Positions 14,301-24,145 of a DNA stretch of 64,000 nt are shown here, in pieces. A model generated the notes under the pieces. The model made no database searches, was not told where the DNA came from, and saw nothing but the letters and a program-made list of their open reading frames with translations. Positions within the stretch are counted from its first letter, which is position 1. The number at the start of each line of letters is the position of its first letter. Source of the DNA: Nereocystis luetkeana (lineage: Eukaryota; Sar; Phaeophyceae; Laminariales; Laminariaceae); assembly GCA_031213475.1 (NCBI GenBank), contig JARUPZ010000013.1, forward strand, positions 11,253,198 through 11,317,197, read 5' to 3'. Both the position numbers and the translations under genes were made by a program.

Positions 14301-17300
14301 GGAGATGAACAATCTCAGTCTACTGCAGAATTATCAGGACTCGAGTGACTATAGACTGTGTCAGAGGGCGGGTTCCGTCCTGAAAAGTGAGTTTTGGTTT
14401 TGATTTTTGAGCAGTATCCCATGTATTGTGTTTGTTACACGTTTGTCGAGCGGGATTTGATCTATACGTGACGTGGTGTATGTAGACCGGGCGTGGACTG
14501 ATTATCTGCCGTTAGGTTCGTATTGTGTGAAGTTGCATGCTTCTTGGTTCAGCGGCCGCACCTTCCATGGTATTACCTCCTATTATGGCGAAATTAAACT
14601 CATTGGGCGCTGAGCGCCAAAACACAAATTGGGAGCGAAGCGACCAAATAAAACGCAACGGTGTGTACAGGCTCCCATTATGTTACGAGTGTGTCTGCCT
14701 ATAATAGTCGTGTTTTTGCAATACCGAATGCGAGAGCTGTACGACACCGATTTCCACAACCCCGATATCTGCACAAGTGGGCCATCTTGAGCTAACGCGT
14801 GGGGTGTGTCTCGTTGCAAGCCATCTCGAGTTGCTCTCGTATATTTACCGTGGTACTGGTGTGTTTCCCGGCTTTTTCTTACGAGCGCACAAGGCCTACA
14901 TACCGCATGTATCAGGCAGCCTTACCTCATGTATCTCTATATTACTGCTGCAGTACTTGCCTACAATGGAACTTTGGGGACCACTTATACTTGAACACAA
15001 CAGAGATGCTCTGCGCTCTCTCTTTCTTCGCTCTACCTGTATAGATAGGGTCTTCTTCCCTTTCTTCTTGGAATTTTGAATTGGTCGATGTTTGATATGA
15101 CAATATCACGAGCACTCACCGTGAGGGAGCAGCCTTCCCGACCAAGTGAAATGAAGAAGTATACTGGCATATCGATGTAGTCCGGGAAAACCAGGGAGGA
15201 TTTACGCTTTTCGATTTTCAGTGTGGATGAATTTACATGAACAAATTCCACAGAGAATACCGCTTTCCCTGGCTGAATCCGAGGGCAATATTCCCGTTTA
15301 ACCAGGCAATGAATACCGATAGTTTAATAAGTGTTCCCAGCAGGTAGAGGCTGCTGATTTGAAAATTAGAGTGTTGATTGGAGGATCTTGATTTCTGCCT
15401 CGAATATTACATTTTTAGTGGCGGATTTGTTTTTGGAGTTTTGAAGATCTATATGAGTTGATTATAATGACGTTGTATTAACCGTGCGATGTCGTGCCTT
15501 GTCAGGCACATCGCAGGAGGGATATTAGTATGGTCGTTTATAATGAGCGGCGTGTGTGTGTTCATTGTGCTAGGGGACATCGTGCATAAGATATATCGTA
15601 CAAGGCGCTTCGCTCCGCGGGCGGCCTACGCCGCCCGCTACGCTCGCTCTGGAAGGAAAAAAGTACATCAAATTATGCGAAGTGACAGAGGTCCACGATT
15701 GAGTTTAGGTCGTAATTGCAAACCGGCGACTTGATAATGCCAAGAGTCCCGCCGCCATGCTTCAGAAACAAACAGCTCCGACGCCAGCTCGAATGCCACT
15801 TTTGCGCTTCGCGTCGCGGATGTCGTACGTGCGTACATACCCCAGGTAGGATACTGCTGTCTGTACTTATTTTCTTCTTTCGATATACTCTTATGTCTGT
15901 ACTCTTATTATGTAGGAAGAAGGCGAAAGCACAGCACGGCACAGCAGCAAAAAAAATGAAAATGAAACCGAAAACTCGGAAAGGGAAAAAAATCTCCGTC
16001 CCCTCTCGTGTAATAATTTTCTGCCTGATGGGAACACCTTGCACCCGGTCGAAAAAAAGAAAAGAAAAAAAAACACAGAAGAGCTTCTCTCTCAGCCTCG
16101 AACGCCGTCTGCCCCTCTCGCGACCACCTCGCTACCGATTCGGTCCGGGTAAAGCTTTTGTCACTCTCTGCCACAATCAGCCCCGTCGCCCGCCTCGCGT
16201 GAAGCCCGGTGCTCCCCGTGGCCGTCGTTTGCCAGCTCGATAACGTTGGTGTTCAAACTGCACACCTCCTTCTTTCAACTTCAGCGTGGTCGCAAAAATA
16301 AGCACCGCTTGAATAGTATCTTGCCCTCCTGAACGACCTTTATAGACTCGTACATACTCTATCAACAATCACAAATCGAAGCCAGACAAAGCCCGTTCAT
16401 GCATCCCTCGTGTCTCGAGGCACACGCGACGCCAAGGCACGAAAGCGGCGACCGCGCTCCTTGCAACCTCCCCTCTACCCGCCAGCACCCGCTGACACCC
16501 GCGACGGCGCCGGGCTCTCCCGCCGTGCCGTACTCGGAGTACACGCACGCACACGAAACGAAAGACGAAAAAAGGAAGAAAGGACGTGCCAAGAGAAATA
16601 ATGGAGAAAACCAAGAACTGCTGGAAAGGGCCGGCAAGTAGTAATGAAAAGCTGCCTGATTGGAGCACCTTGCACCCGGTCGAAAATAAGAAAAGAAAAA
16701 AAAAACACAGAAGAGCTTCTCTCTCAGCCTCGAACGCCGCCCGCCCCTCTCGCGACCACCTGGCTACCGATTCGGTCCGGGTAAAGCTTTTATCACTCTC
16801 TGCCACAATCAGCCCCGTCGCCCGCCCCGCGTGAAGCCCGGTGCTCCCCGTGGCCGTCGTTTGCCAGCTCGATAACGTTGGTGTTCAAACTGCACACCTC
16901 CCTCTTTCAACTTCAGCATGGTCGCAAAAATAAGCACCGCTTGAATAGTATCTTGCCCTCCTGAACGACCTTTATAAACTCGTACATACTCTATCAACAA
17001 TCATAAATCGAAGCCAGACAAAGCCCGTTCATGCATCCCTCGTGTCTCGAGGCACACGCGACGCCTAGGCACGAAAGCGGCGACCGCGCTCCTTGCAACC
17101 TCCCCTCTACCCGCCAGCACCCGCTGACACCCGCGACGGTGCCGGGTCCTCCCGCGATGCCGTGCTCGGAGAACACGCACGCACACGAAACGAAAGAAGA
17201 AAAAAAAGAAATGGCCGAGAAAACAAAGAACTGCTGGAAAGGTCCGGCAAGTAATGAAAGGAGGCGGTTTGGAAGTGGGAGCTCTGAGAGGCCAGGGATG

Positions 17301-19203
17301 CACCAACCGAGCACGCTTAGGGGTTGTGATCTAAGTATGTAGTTCTATAGTGAGGAGGTCCATGCCGAATAGGGATTGTGGTAGTGGGATATTGGCATAT
17401 CCGGACAATATGCCTGCCACCCGACGTTACTCGTTGCTTTGCTCCTTATGAAACCGAGTCATCTCGACAGCTTGGGAATAGTACAAGATATAGAGTTCCT
17501 TGTTGTCATCTTGAATCACCATCACCCGCTCCCGTGTCAGCTGCGTCTACACGTTGAGAGATCGATCCAGAACGGTTGATTGTTGGCCCTAAGTAACGTA
17601 CCCGGCGTCTACGGTAGAGTAGGAATGGAGGCAAACATGAAGATTACAGTGATAAGTCCATAGTATTAATAGTAGCTTCCCAGGCCCTTCTGCTGTCACG
17701 AACTGTATTGGCAAGTATACTGACAGTAAAGTTCTACGGTAGCATCCGCTTATTTTGTCTTCGTCAGCCGCTTCGCATTGCGCATGTAGCAGCGTCCGCC
17801 ACCTTTCGACATCGAAATATTTACACACGTGTATCGTTCGTGTGTATTTACATACTTCAGGTTGGAAGTCCAATGCGCCGTAACGCTACCAACGGTATAA
17901 CCCTATCATCAACAGAACGTTATCGATGGCTCTTTCCTATCGGTCATATGACCCTAACGACGATATATAAACCTATCGACGATATTAATATGATGATATA
18001 TACTTCGTCTGATATTTCTGGTCTTTGGATGGGGATTACACCCTAACCGTTCGCCATCGCCATCTACATGCATGGTGTGTTGTCATATACAGCGCGACGT
18101 AAGGGGGGAAGAGCTTCTATATTGTCGTGGGTGTTTGACCTTCCCCTATGCCCCCTTCCACTCCGCTTGCCCAACCGTGTCAGTTCACCGAGGTCGCAGG
18201 TGATGTGTATCCCGAAGAATACGAAGCTTTCCTGGCCAAGTTGGTAGTTATCAACCTTGAAATCGGAAGCATCCTTTCTAATTCGTGTATAATCACCACG
18301 GGTGTCTACGACAGCCTTTTGCTTGCCACGGTGGGGGTGGTGGTGCTGCTAGTGTTATTCGGCACCCTGTTCAACGTGAGGAGGAGAAACACGAGAACCG
18401 AAGCTGACGAGCCCATCTTAAGGATCAACCGAGAGTCAATAGGGCTCTTCGTCCTATTTTTCGTGTACTCCTCGGTCTCTTACACGATATTTTCAGACAT
18501 TTGTTTGCGATCATCTGGACGATGGCATGTCCTACCTTCGGGCGGACTACAGCATTGCATGCTCTACTGCAAGGCACGCAGGGTACAGGGTTTACGCCGG
18601 CGCCATGGTATTCGTCTATCCAGTCGGTATTCCGGTGTTGTACGGCTGGTGGCTGGCGCGCAATCATCGTGATTTGAAGAAAGCTGACAGGGAAGGAATT
18701 GCGCACCTGAGGTCGTTTCGTGGTCTTTGGGCCGCCTACACCCCGCTCTGTTACTACTATGAAGTCGTAGAATGCTGCCGTCGAATCGTGCTAACCGGCG
18801 CGGCCGTTTTCGTTTTGCCGAATAGTGTTGAGCAGATCGCCATTATTTTTCTCCTGGCAGTAGTATTCACGATCATTTCCGAGTCTCTTTCCCCTTCGAA
18901 ACGAAAGCCGATATGTTTCTCTACCGCTGGGGGAACGCGATCATCCTGGCCAGCATGTACGTAGCCCTTATTTTAAAAGCTAACCTTACGGACGCAGGTA
19001 GCAAGACTTCATCTGCCATGACGGTCCTGCTATTCGGGGCAAACATATTGTTGATTGTGGCTATATTGGTGCAGACTGCCCTCTTGGTGAAAGGTCTGTA
19101 TACATCTCCGGTTCGTGAACAGAGGTTCCCCTCCCGCTCAACGACGTTTCGGTACGAGTCGAGGGATGAAGCGTCTGTGGGACGGAGTGACTTCGACACC
19201 TAA
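2272..19203 (+). CDS. Beta-helix repeat membrane surface protein, multi-exon (gene span)
   Basis: Composite model of eleven exons: 2272-2355, 2924-3007, 4040-4120, 5271-5351, 7776-7853, 8253-8594, 8972-9159, 9237-9294, 9920-10207, 10836-11116 and 18184-19203, about 860 codons. Order: right-handed beta-helix (pectin-lyase-like) repeats with an I-x-G-x-T-x-F-x-x-N-x-A-x-x-x-G-G pattern, a Cys-rich segment, one hydrophobic helix, then a C-terminal membrane bundle with a YPVGIP motif. Intron phases agree at every junction. Similar proteins of stramenopiles are often annotated as polymorphic outer membrane protein-like or GCC2/GCC3-containing; the likely role is a cell-surface or wall-facing adhesin, which is inference. 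The true start is not identified, no signal peptide was found, and the last exon carries two frame changes, so the copy may be a pseudogene or contain base-calling errors. Confidence 0.75.
2924..3007 (+). CDS. Beta-helix repeat exon 2
   Basis: 84 bp between a pyrimidine-rich CCCCCAG acceptor and a GTGGGC donor. It encodes one repeat containing IDIVGISTFCHNSARWRGG. Phase 1 at both ends, the same size as exon 1. Confidence 0.8.
4040..4120 (+). CDS. Beta-helix repeat exon 3
   Basis: 81 bp, acceptor GTCGCAG, donor GTGAGA. It encodes ALSAVSAELHIITGTTSF then LHNTGYDGG, matching the family pattern. Phase 1-1. Confidence 0.82.
5271..5351 (+). CDS. Beta-helix repeat exon 4
   Basis: 81 bp, acceptor TTCTCACAG, donor GTGAGA. 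It encodes GVDAHETTIIIDGNATF then ANNSADHDGG. Phase 1-1. Confidence 0.85.
7776..7853 (+). CDS. Beta-helix repeat exon 5
   Basis: 78 bp, acceptor AACTCTCAG, donor GTATGG. It encodes ALYSLGANTTITGTTEF then SGNPALNGG. Phase 1-1. The 2.4-kb gap from exon 4 is about twice the other spacings, and a decayed repeat-like stretch near 6650-6703 may mark a lost exon. Confidence 0.82.
8253..8594 (+). CDS. Beta-helix exon 6, four fused repeats
   Basis: 342 bp, acceptor GCTCATCAG, donor GTGAGA, phase 1-1. It encodes about four consecutive repeats joined without introns, each closing with Asn...GG (for example SNGGASGGAVAI and NYAKNGGALYF). The GG-A boundaries inside it correspond to the places where upstream introns interrupt the gene. 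Confidence 0.85.
8972..9159 (+). CDS. Beta-helix exon 7
   Basis: 188 bp after TTGGTTTACAG, with a GTGAGT donor. It encodes GRGLYNAGALAVSGALF, KENIAGEDG and GNVTFEENMFMC, two more repeats that end in the first Cys of the following Cys-rich part. It enters in phase 1 and leaves in phase 0. Confidence 0.78.
9237..9294 (+). CDS. Short linker exon 8 (tentative)
   Basis: 58 bp between a CCCTCAG acceptor and GTAAGA donor, encoding QTTTDVRQRLCILAAVYQH. The motif is weak, but it is the only candidate I found that converts phase 0 of exon 7 to phase 1 of exon 9. Downstream, NVYIGRGTFRHN at about 9330-9366 resembles another repeat but runs into a stop; it may be a relic. Confidence 0.45.
9920..10207 (+). 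CDS. Cys-rich ectodomain exon 9
   Basis: 288 bp, acceptor GAGCTCAG, donor GTAAGT, phase 1-1. It contains DGGICRFEVVCHQCLEGCG, a Ser-rich stretch, then SRVIRECYVSDACTGG and YCATGYTGP. Spaced Cys pairs resemble GCC2/GCC3 or EGF-like ectodomains. The last codon is completed by the next exon to give GPYCAVC. Confidence 0.78.
10836..11116 (+). CDS. Cys-rich/first transmembrane exon 10
   Basis: 281 bp, acceptor TCTCGTAG, donor GTGAGA. It opens with CAVCADGYAPGLLSHCHKC, a Cys-rich knuckle, followed by a hydrophobic helix (VGLATAVSILLVFVVAMLVY) and a basic segment ending KIVVVVWQIITQ. It leaves in phase 0, matching exon 11 seven kilobases downstream. Confidence 0.8.
13328..13454. mobile_element. Degenerate inverted-repeat element
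   Basis: Begins TTACGGGAACCATATTAAATA, a diverged form of the terminus described for 13455-13559, and lies directly against that element. The interior has an ACCAGGTATTAATACCTGGT palindrome. The right end is not clear. Confidence 0.4.
13455..13559. mobile_element. MITE-like inverted-repeat element, copy 1
   Basis: About 105 bp with terminal inverted repeats: ACGGGGGGCCATAGTTAACA at the left and TGTTAAATATGGTCCCCCGT at the right. Same family as 45087-45198, 49307-49414, 56458-56557 and 59197-59301. No coding capacity. Confidence 0.7.
13796..13850. repeat. Short tandem repeat (CAGCAGTGCA/CAGCAGTACA)
   Basis: About five copies of a 10-12 bp CAGCAGT[G/A]CACA unit inside the long intron. Confidence 0.8.
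15602..17335 (-). repeat. Compound dispersed repeat, copy A
   Basis: The same sequence recurs in reverse at about 42743-44322. It is built of module X (about 460 bp, starting at a GCGGGCGGC-CTAC-GCCGCCCGC hairpin at 15617-15638) and module Y (about 630 bp, present twice: from about 16078 and from about 16710). The ends are AAGGCGCTTCGCTCCGC and GTTGTGATCTAAG, flanked by GTAC and TATGTA. Copies share open frames such as MAESDKSFTRTESVARWSRE on the minus strand, but DNA identity is so high that this does not prove coding. No transposase or RT was seen; probably a non-autonomous element. Strand is given so that copy B reads plus. Confidence 0.75.
18184..19203 (+). pseudogene. Terminal exon: membrane bundle of the beta-helix protein, two frame changes
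   Basis: Starts in phase 0 after CGTGTCAG with FTEVAGDVYPEEYEAF. Hydrophobic segments follow: SLLLATVGVVVLLVLFGTLF, IGLFVLFFVYSSVSYTIF, a segment with VYPVGIPVLYGWWL, AAVFVLPNSVEQIAIIFLL, NAIILASMYVALIL and VLLFGANILLIVAILVQTAL. It ends SDFDT and TAA. The frame changes at the T-run 18490-18493 (one base too many) and again near 18893-18897 (one base too few), so 130 codons lie in a second frame while protein-like sequence continues throughout. The two changes cancel. This means either a damaged gene or two base-calling errors. Confidence 0.8.
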
Positions 19204-21170
19204 CAATTCGGGCGAATGTGGGCCGAGGTCGCATGGTGCTGTCGGTAAAACATCGAAGACCTGTATTCTCTGCACGTGAGCAGTAATAACTATGTCGCCA
19301 AAGACTGTTGCCGCTAGTGTTTTGTTTATGTTTTGGGTTGGTAGAGTCATTGATTGATTTGTGACGTACAGCACGTACACCGCAATAATGGTTTGTCACG
19401 GTACCAAAGCTAACGACCCAAGGAGAATGCTTATATTTATTTGAGGGTGGTTGGCGAGGATGCTTATATATGTTTGAGCGTGGTTGGCGAGGATGCTTAT
19501 ACATGTTTTCGAGGACTACTTAATAATAGTGAGGTATCGTTAGTTTGCATTCTGTGTGAAAAACGCGTTGCACAATCGATCGGAAGCCCTCAAAAGAGGG
19601 GGGGTCTGTCGGACCACGTGAGAAACACACCAAACACGCTAAGCGCATGTGCGCGAAATAGATTTATTCATAGAGAGAGTTTTGGATTGTGAATGTTGCA
19701 CGTACGTTCATACGACATCTCCGCCACCGTTCCACCGGCTGGATGCATCAGTCCAACATCACATCCCTTGTTGAGGTTCTGCGCGTGAAAGCGGTACACG
19801 CGTGCCGAGTACGAAACGTTTCGCGATTAAGACTTCTAGCGGGGCATGTTTTTTTATGATAGCCGTCGCAGTTTTCATGGGTGCCACAACCCAGCACGAG
19901 TAAAACAACTGCTGCAGTGCGTGCGAGATCGGTGAGTAATCGTGCCGAAATGCAAGCATGGTGAATGTGAGCAACAGAATAACACTGGCGTCTCTTTGCA
20001 AATCATCGAGTACAACGTCCCTACCACAGGGTGCTAAACGTCGTGTACTTTCTATATTCATACCGGTATATAGTTATCGGGCGATAGTGGCCGTGCACTA
20101 ATCTCCTAATAATCTGCTGGAGTTTTAGTTTGACGTGAGAGGTCGAGAGGAGAGGGGAAGAGCACAATACTCCAGTAGAGCCATCCCACAGTAGGGGTGC
20201 ACCAAACGTTCCTGAGCCCCTCACGGTAGGAGCTCAATATCTCACCCGATACAAAACTTGGAAGAAATTCGTTCGTGCCACCTGACCGGCACGTGTCTGC
20301 GCTAGTCCTAAAACGAATTTATGCGAAACAAAATCATCCTAACTGGTAGTTAGTTCCTAAACTGGTCAGGCACCTTGGGCCCAAAACGTGCAACCCCTAC
20401 CGTGGGGTGATTCAGTACGTGCACAGCAGTGCGGGAGATACAACAGGTCGGTGCGATACCATGGAATTCCGTGATAATTCAATTCAGAATACCGTAGGAT
20501 AGTGTGGGAAGGTTGGTGGGATGCCGTGGGAAACGTCTGTGGGATATCCTAAAATCTAACGGGAAACCTTGGGGTTCATGTAATATTTTTGCTGAGTGGG
20601 GTCTGTACGATCTAGATCATGCAGCCGCGGCTGCAAGGTGATAGGATCTGCGCGATCTAGAAAAAAAGAGTTGAGGCTCTCATAAAAATATTTATGTAGT
20701 TCGAGCAGGCAACAAACAACCCTTACCAGCGTAGCTTCACAGAAAAACGCCATAAAATAGTAATTTCGGAGTGTGACTTCGGTTGCCGCCGAGCTCCATT
20801 ATTCTTATTCAAACCGTGAAAAAAAATCGTTTTCACGAACAGATGGCAAGAATCACGTCAGACGGGGTCATAAATCGCCGTAGTCGGGGTCGGGAAATCT
20901 CGATAAGAACTCACAACAAAAGTTTCGTTTTTTTATGTTTCTTCTCAAAAAGAGATTTTCGCTCATTTTGTATGGCTTTGTCTTAGCCATAGCTCAGATG
21001 CGGGTCACATAGCAGGCTCTCCTCCCCCCTCCCCACTACGGTTCGTGGCTTCATTTTTATCACGAGAAGGCTTCAGATATTGTTTCTCTCGTCGACACGT
21101 GTCGAAGTGTGCCATTCCAATCCACGCGCACTCAGCAGTTGAACAGCTTTGAACTTTCGCAAAAAAAAGA
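19204..21170. other. Intergenic, nothing recognised
   Basis: Contains a short repeat GGTTGGCGAGGATGCTTATA near 19447-19500 (two to three copies). No splice-compatible coding motif, RNA gene or transposon protein was seen. Open frames here are short. Confidence 0.5.
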
Positions 21171-21177
21171 AGTTATC

Positions 21178-21250
21178 ACCGCGTTAGGATTTGAACCCAC
21201 GGAATCAACTTTCGCAGCGATCGAGGGTACCACTGAACCACCTGGGGTTA
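21178..21250 (-). pseudogene. tRNA-like relic
   Basis: On the minus strand TGGTTCAGTGG (21230-21240) fits an A box and GGTTCAAATCC (21187-21197) fits a B box, with normal spacing of about 32 bp. The T arm nearly pairs, but the acceptor and anticodon stems do not form and no anticodon can be assigned. It is best read as a tRNA pseudogene or tRNA-derived SINE head. Confidence 0.35.
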
Positions 21251-21573
21251 AGAATCGACGTCAAGTAATCAAGTCAAAGTGCGTTTCAGACTTATTTTTT
21301 CGTTTAATATATTAGTGCAGACGAAAAACCTAAGAGGAAACTCTTAGGGGGACTTGCATCCAGCACCGTCTTCACTATCTAATCTCCACCGGCGGACGAC
21401 TGGCATCCCCCAAGCGAGGTATGAGTCTGCTGGTCTTCTGACCTCTGGGGACCGCAGATCATAGCCGATGGCATCTGAAAACAAAGAAAGGCCTCCACCG
21501 GAAAACAGGTAACTCGCCACATCAAACACACAACGCGGAGGTGTATGAGGGGCTCATCTCGATTGCCTCGTTC

Positions 21574-21658
21574 CTTTTAGAACCGCAGTCCCGTTTTGGG
21601 GACAAACCACTCAAACTTCAAGCAGTTTGTCCCCAAAACGGAACTGCGGTTCTAAAGG
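21574..21658. repeat. Foldback hairpin, 34-bp arms
   Basis: Left arm 21574-21607 and right arm 21625-21658 are inverted copies (AGAACCGCAG...GGGGACAAAC against GTTTGTCCCC...CTGCGGTTCT) with one or two mismatches and a 17-bp loop. No coding. It could be a tiny MITE or a foldback structure. Confidence 0.75.
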
Positions 21659-21783
21659 GGTTAAGTAAAGCTTGAACCATTGCATTAGTGTGGATGCTCC
21701 ATAACGTTTGTGGAGATAAAAATAACAATGGTTGGGGCCGGGCAGGGTCGATACATGAGTCTGAAAAAAAAAAAACAGGGGAC

Positions 21784-22051
21784 GGGACACTTTCTTTCCC
21801 TGGACGGGTTTGCCTATTAAGTCGGTACTCGTTGGTACTCACGTGTATTGTTTGCTAATCTCAGAGATAAAAGGAGAGCAGCTTTATTCCTTTCGTGCAC
21901 GGGGAGACCGAGATCAAGCTCGTGCCGGGTCTCTGTAAAACCCCTGGTTTCCCACCTAAGATACGCCTTCCAAGTACAAAAAATACGATCCCAGTGCCTG
22001 AAGCCAGCTAGTCACCGGGCTTTCAACCTCATTCAAGGCAGTATCATAACA
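21784..22051 (-). mobile_element. Truncated LTR, antisense
   Basis: The reverse complement matches the LTRs at 23758-24033 and 37628-37907: the ATTCCTTTCGTGCACG block, the CGATCCCAGTGCCTGAA block and the TGTTATGATACTG end are shared. About 25 bp of the U5 end are missing. It is followed by 21 bp resembling the sequence just inside the 3' LTR, then a 26-bp block identical to 37537-37562. A 19-bp tail of the LTR (22033-22051) is repeated at 22108-22126. Confidence 0.75.
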
Positions 22052-22126
22052 CTAGCCCACTCTGATGAGCCGCATCTTCGACTCATGTTCTAGTACGAGG
22101 AATCCGGTCAAGGCAGTATCATAACA

Positions 22127-23757
22127 GTGGGAGGGGCGGTCGGTCGGTCGGTGCTCACGTGGGTGAGTAAATGATTTCTTCGTGTATGTGGGTAGGGATA
22201 CTGTCATTTTACAATTATTCATCGTTTTTGGCCCGCTACTATACCGACCCCGCTATGGCATACTTCAGCATACCACACTGCTGTTCACAGTATTTACTAG
22301 TGTAAATCATGTCTATACACGACCCAAGTACACATATATATACTGAAGTATGTAGATAAATACACTAACAAACAAGTCTTCAGTCGCGTTGATCTGGGGC
22401 TTTATTTCTCGCGTCACCGTCGTTACTGATGTAACACGACGACTCCGAATGGTGAAGTCTACGGTAAGTAGTAAGTATCGAAATCGTGCCCCCCCACCAA
22501 CTGCTGGACGACATTTCCGTATCCATTTTTGTTGCGGGCACTGCTACCTTCCCCTCCGTACCGAGCCTTCATCGAACCAATATCATACCCGCCATGCCAC
22601 TACTCAACCCTTTCCCCGGATCAAATAGTACCTGGTATTTATTACCCAGTTGTTACTCGCCGCGTTCCAACCTTCCTGTCACGTCGCCCGCTCAGCAGTC
22701 ACATTATTGTAGCTGATAATATTTTTGTTTCCTGCACAGTACAGCTTCGTTTGGTTGGCTTTGGTCAGGCTATTTACCCAGTTGCAGCATCTAACCTGCG
22801 ATAAGTGGCGGAATAATGCTAACCAATCGGAGTCGTATTGGTACAAGAAGCGGCTCCACACTCGCACTAAGAGGGAAAGCCTTGTACAGGTATGTGTATT
22901 TGTACTTGGTTGGTGTAAGACCTATGCCAATGGTACAGCGAATTTGCAATAAAAAGTTTGAATTTCAAAGATACCCGCCAAACAAAATCAGAACACGCTT
23001 CCTATGGGCCACCCAAAAAAAAAAAAAGTTCCTAACTTTTGGAAAAGCCCGAAAAAGGCAAATCTGGGGCCGATGTTGGGCCAACATCGGCTTGAGAAAA
23101 ACTCAGGCCGATCTTTGGTTCGAAGCGGCGAGATTCCGAGTCCTCGATAGACATTGATCAACAAAACCAACGATTGCGTCATGAATTCTGGACGGAGTGC
23201 GCTCGTTAGGGGCTCCGACCCACCCTAGGGTCACCGTCTTCACACCATGGCCGGTGTAATATGGCGGGAGCTGGCCAGGCGTATGATAAAAAAACAGAAG
23301 ACAAAACTTCTCCATCCGTCTCGAATGGCAAAAAATAGACTTTTTTTCAGGTTTGGGAGGATACCGTAGGACGCCACCGGCAAGCTCTCGCCCCCTAGAC
23401 CATGGATCCGCCTGTTATCTTCGAGTCCGTCATCTATACTCGTTGGGCTTGCCAGATACCGAGTGGGTTGGCCGTGGGCTGAGTCTATGTCGAGATCGAG
23501 CGTCGATCATCGCACGAGCTGGTTTCGATCACCGTGTTGACAATTTGCGACCAGAAAAGCACAAATTGCGCCGCCTGCAGCCGTTGGAAAAAAAAACAAA
23601 AAATCAAACATTTTTCTCTTTTTTTCCCACAGCGGCGGTACAAGAAAAATTTCGGCTGTTTTTCGAAAGCGATATATTTGAAACAAAACTTTTGAACTTC
23701 GCGTTTCCATTGGCATAGGTCTAAAGACACGGTTCACATTAAGTAGTATTATGAACA
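22127..23757. other. Intergenic between LTR relic and retrotransposon
   Basis: Holds a GGTCGGTCGGTCGG run near 22139 and a near-perfect 23-bp palindrome (GCCGATGTTGG/CCAACATCGGC) at 23069-23091, plus several A- or T-runs. No gene recognised. An open frame at 23353-23718 (121 codons) has no familiar motif. Confidence 0.5.
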
Positions 23758-24033
23758 TGTTATGATACTGCTTTGTATGAGGTTGAAAGCCTGGTAATTG
23801 CCTGGATTCAGGCACTGGGATCGTATTTGTAGTACTTGGAAGGTGTATCTTAGATGGAAAACCAGGGGTTTTCCAGAGAGGCACGAGCGTGGTATCAGTC
23901 TCCGTCGTGCACGAAAGGAATAAGGTGACTCTTCTACCTCTAAGCGAACACCAACGTGAGTACCAACGAGTACCGGCTCAATAAGCAGACCTGTCCAGGG
24001 ATACAAAGTGTCCCGCTGTCCGTGATCTCAACA
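23758..24033 (+). repeat. 5' LTR
   Basis: 276 bp, begins TGTTATGATACTGC and ends GATCTCAACA. Matches 37628-37907 along its whole length. Confidence 0.93.
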
Positions 24034-24035
24034 AG

Positions 24036-24053
24036 TGGCGTCGACGGCTTAGG
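24036..24053 (+). promoter_or_regulatory. Probable primer-binding site
   Basis: TGGCGTCGACGGCTTAGG starts two bases after the 5' LTR, the usual place and TGG start for a tRNA primer site. The primer tRNA would end in CGCCA; its identity is not determined. Confidence 0.6.
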
Positions 24054-24145
24054 ACTTTTTGCCTTTTTGCCGGTACAAGTGTTTTTGCACTCTGTTTTTG
24101 CTTTCGTTTAGCTTTTTTTTCAGAGTCAGTTTGTTCCACTGCACG

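Larger units (their letters stand above)
11117..18183 (+). other. 7.07-kb intron with repeats
   Basis: GTGAGA donor, CGTGTCAG acceptor. It contains a purine/pyrimidine-biased stretch with overlapping open frames at 11.7-12.4 kb (141 codons on +, Pro- then Arg/Glu-rich, no family recognised), two small inverted-repeat elements at 13.3-13.56 kb, a CAGCAGTGCACA-type tandem repeat at 13.8 kb and the compound repeat at 15.6-17.3 kb. No transposase or other gene was recognised. Confidence 0.7.

Noticed and set aside
18450..18495. Short intron ending ATATTTTCAG instead of a frame change
   Set aside because: No suitable donor close upstream, and removing sequence would cut a hydrophobic helix that reads continuously.
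22480..22570. IFVAGTATF-like stretch resembling a beta-helix repeat
   Set aside because: No acceptor, donor or GG boundary; a single weak match.
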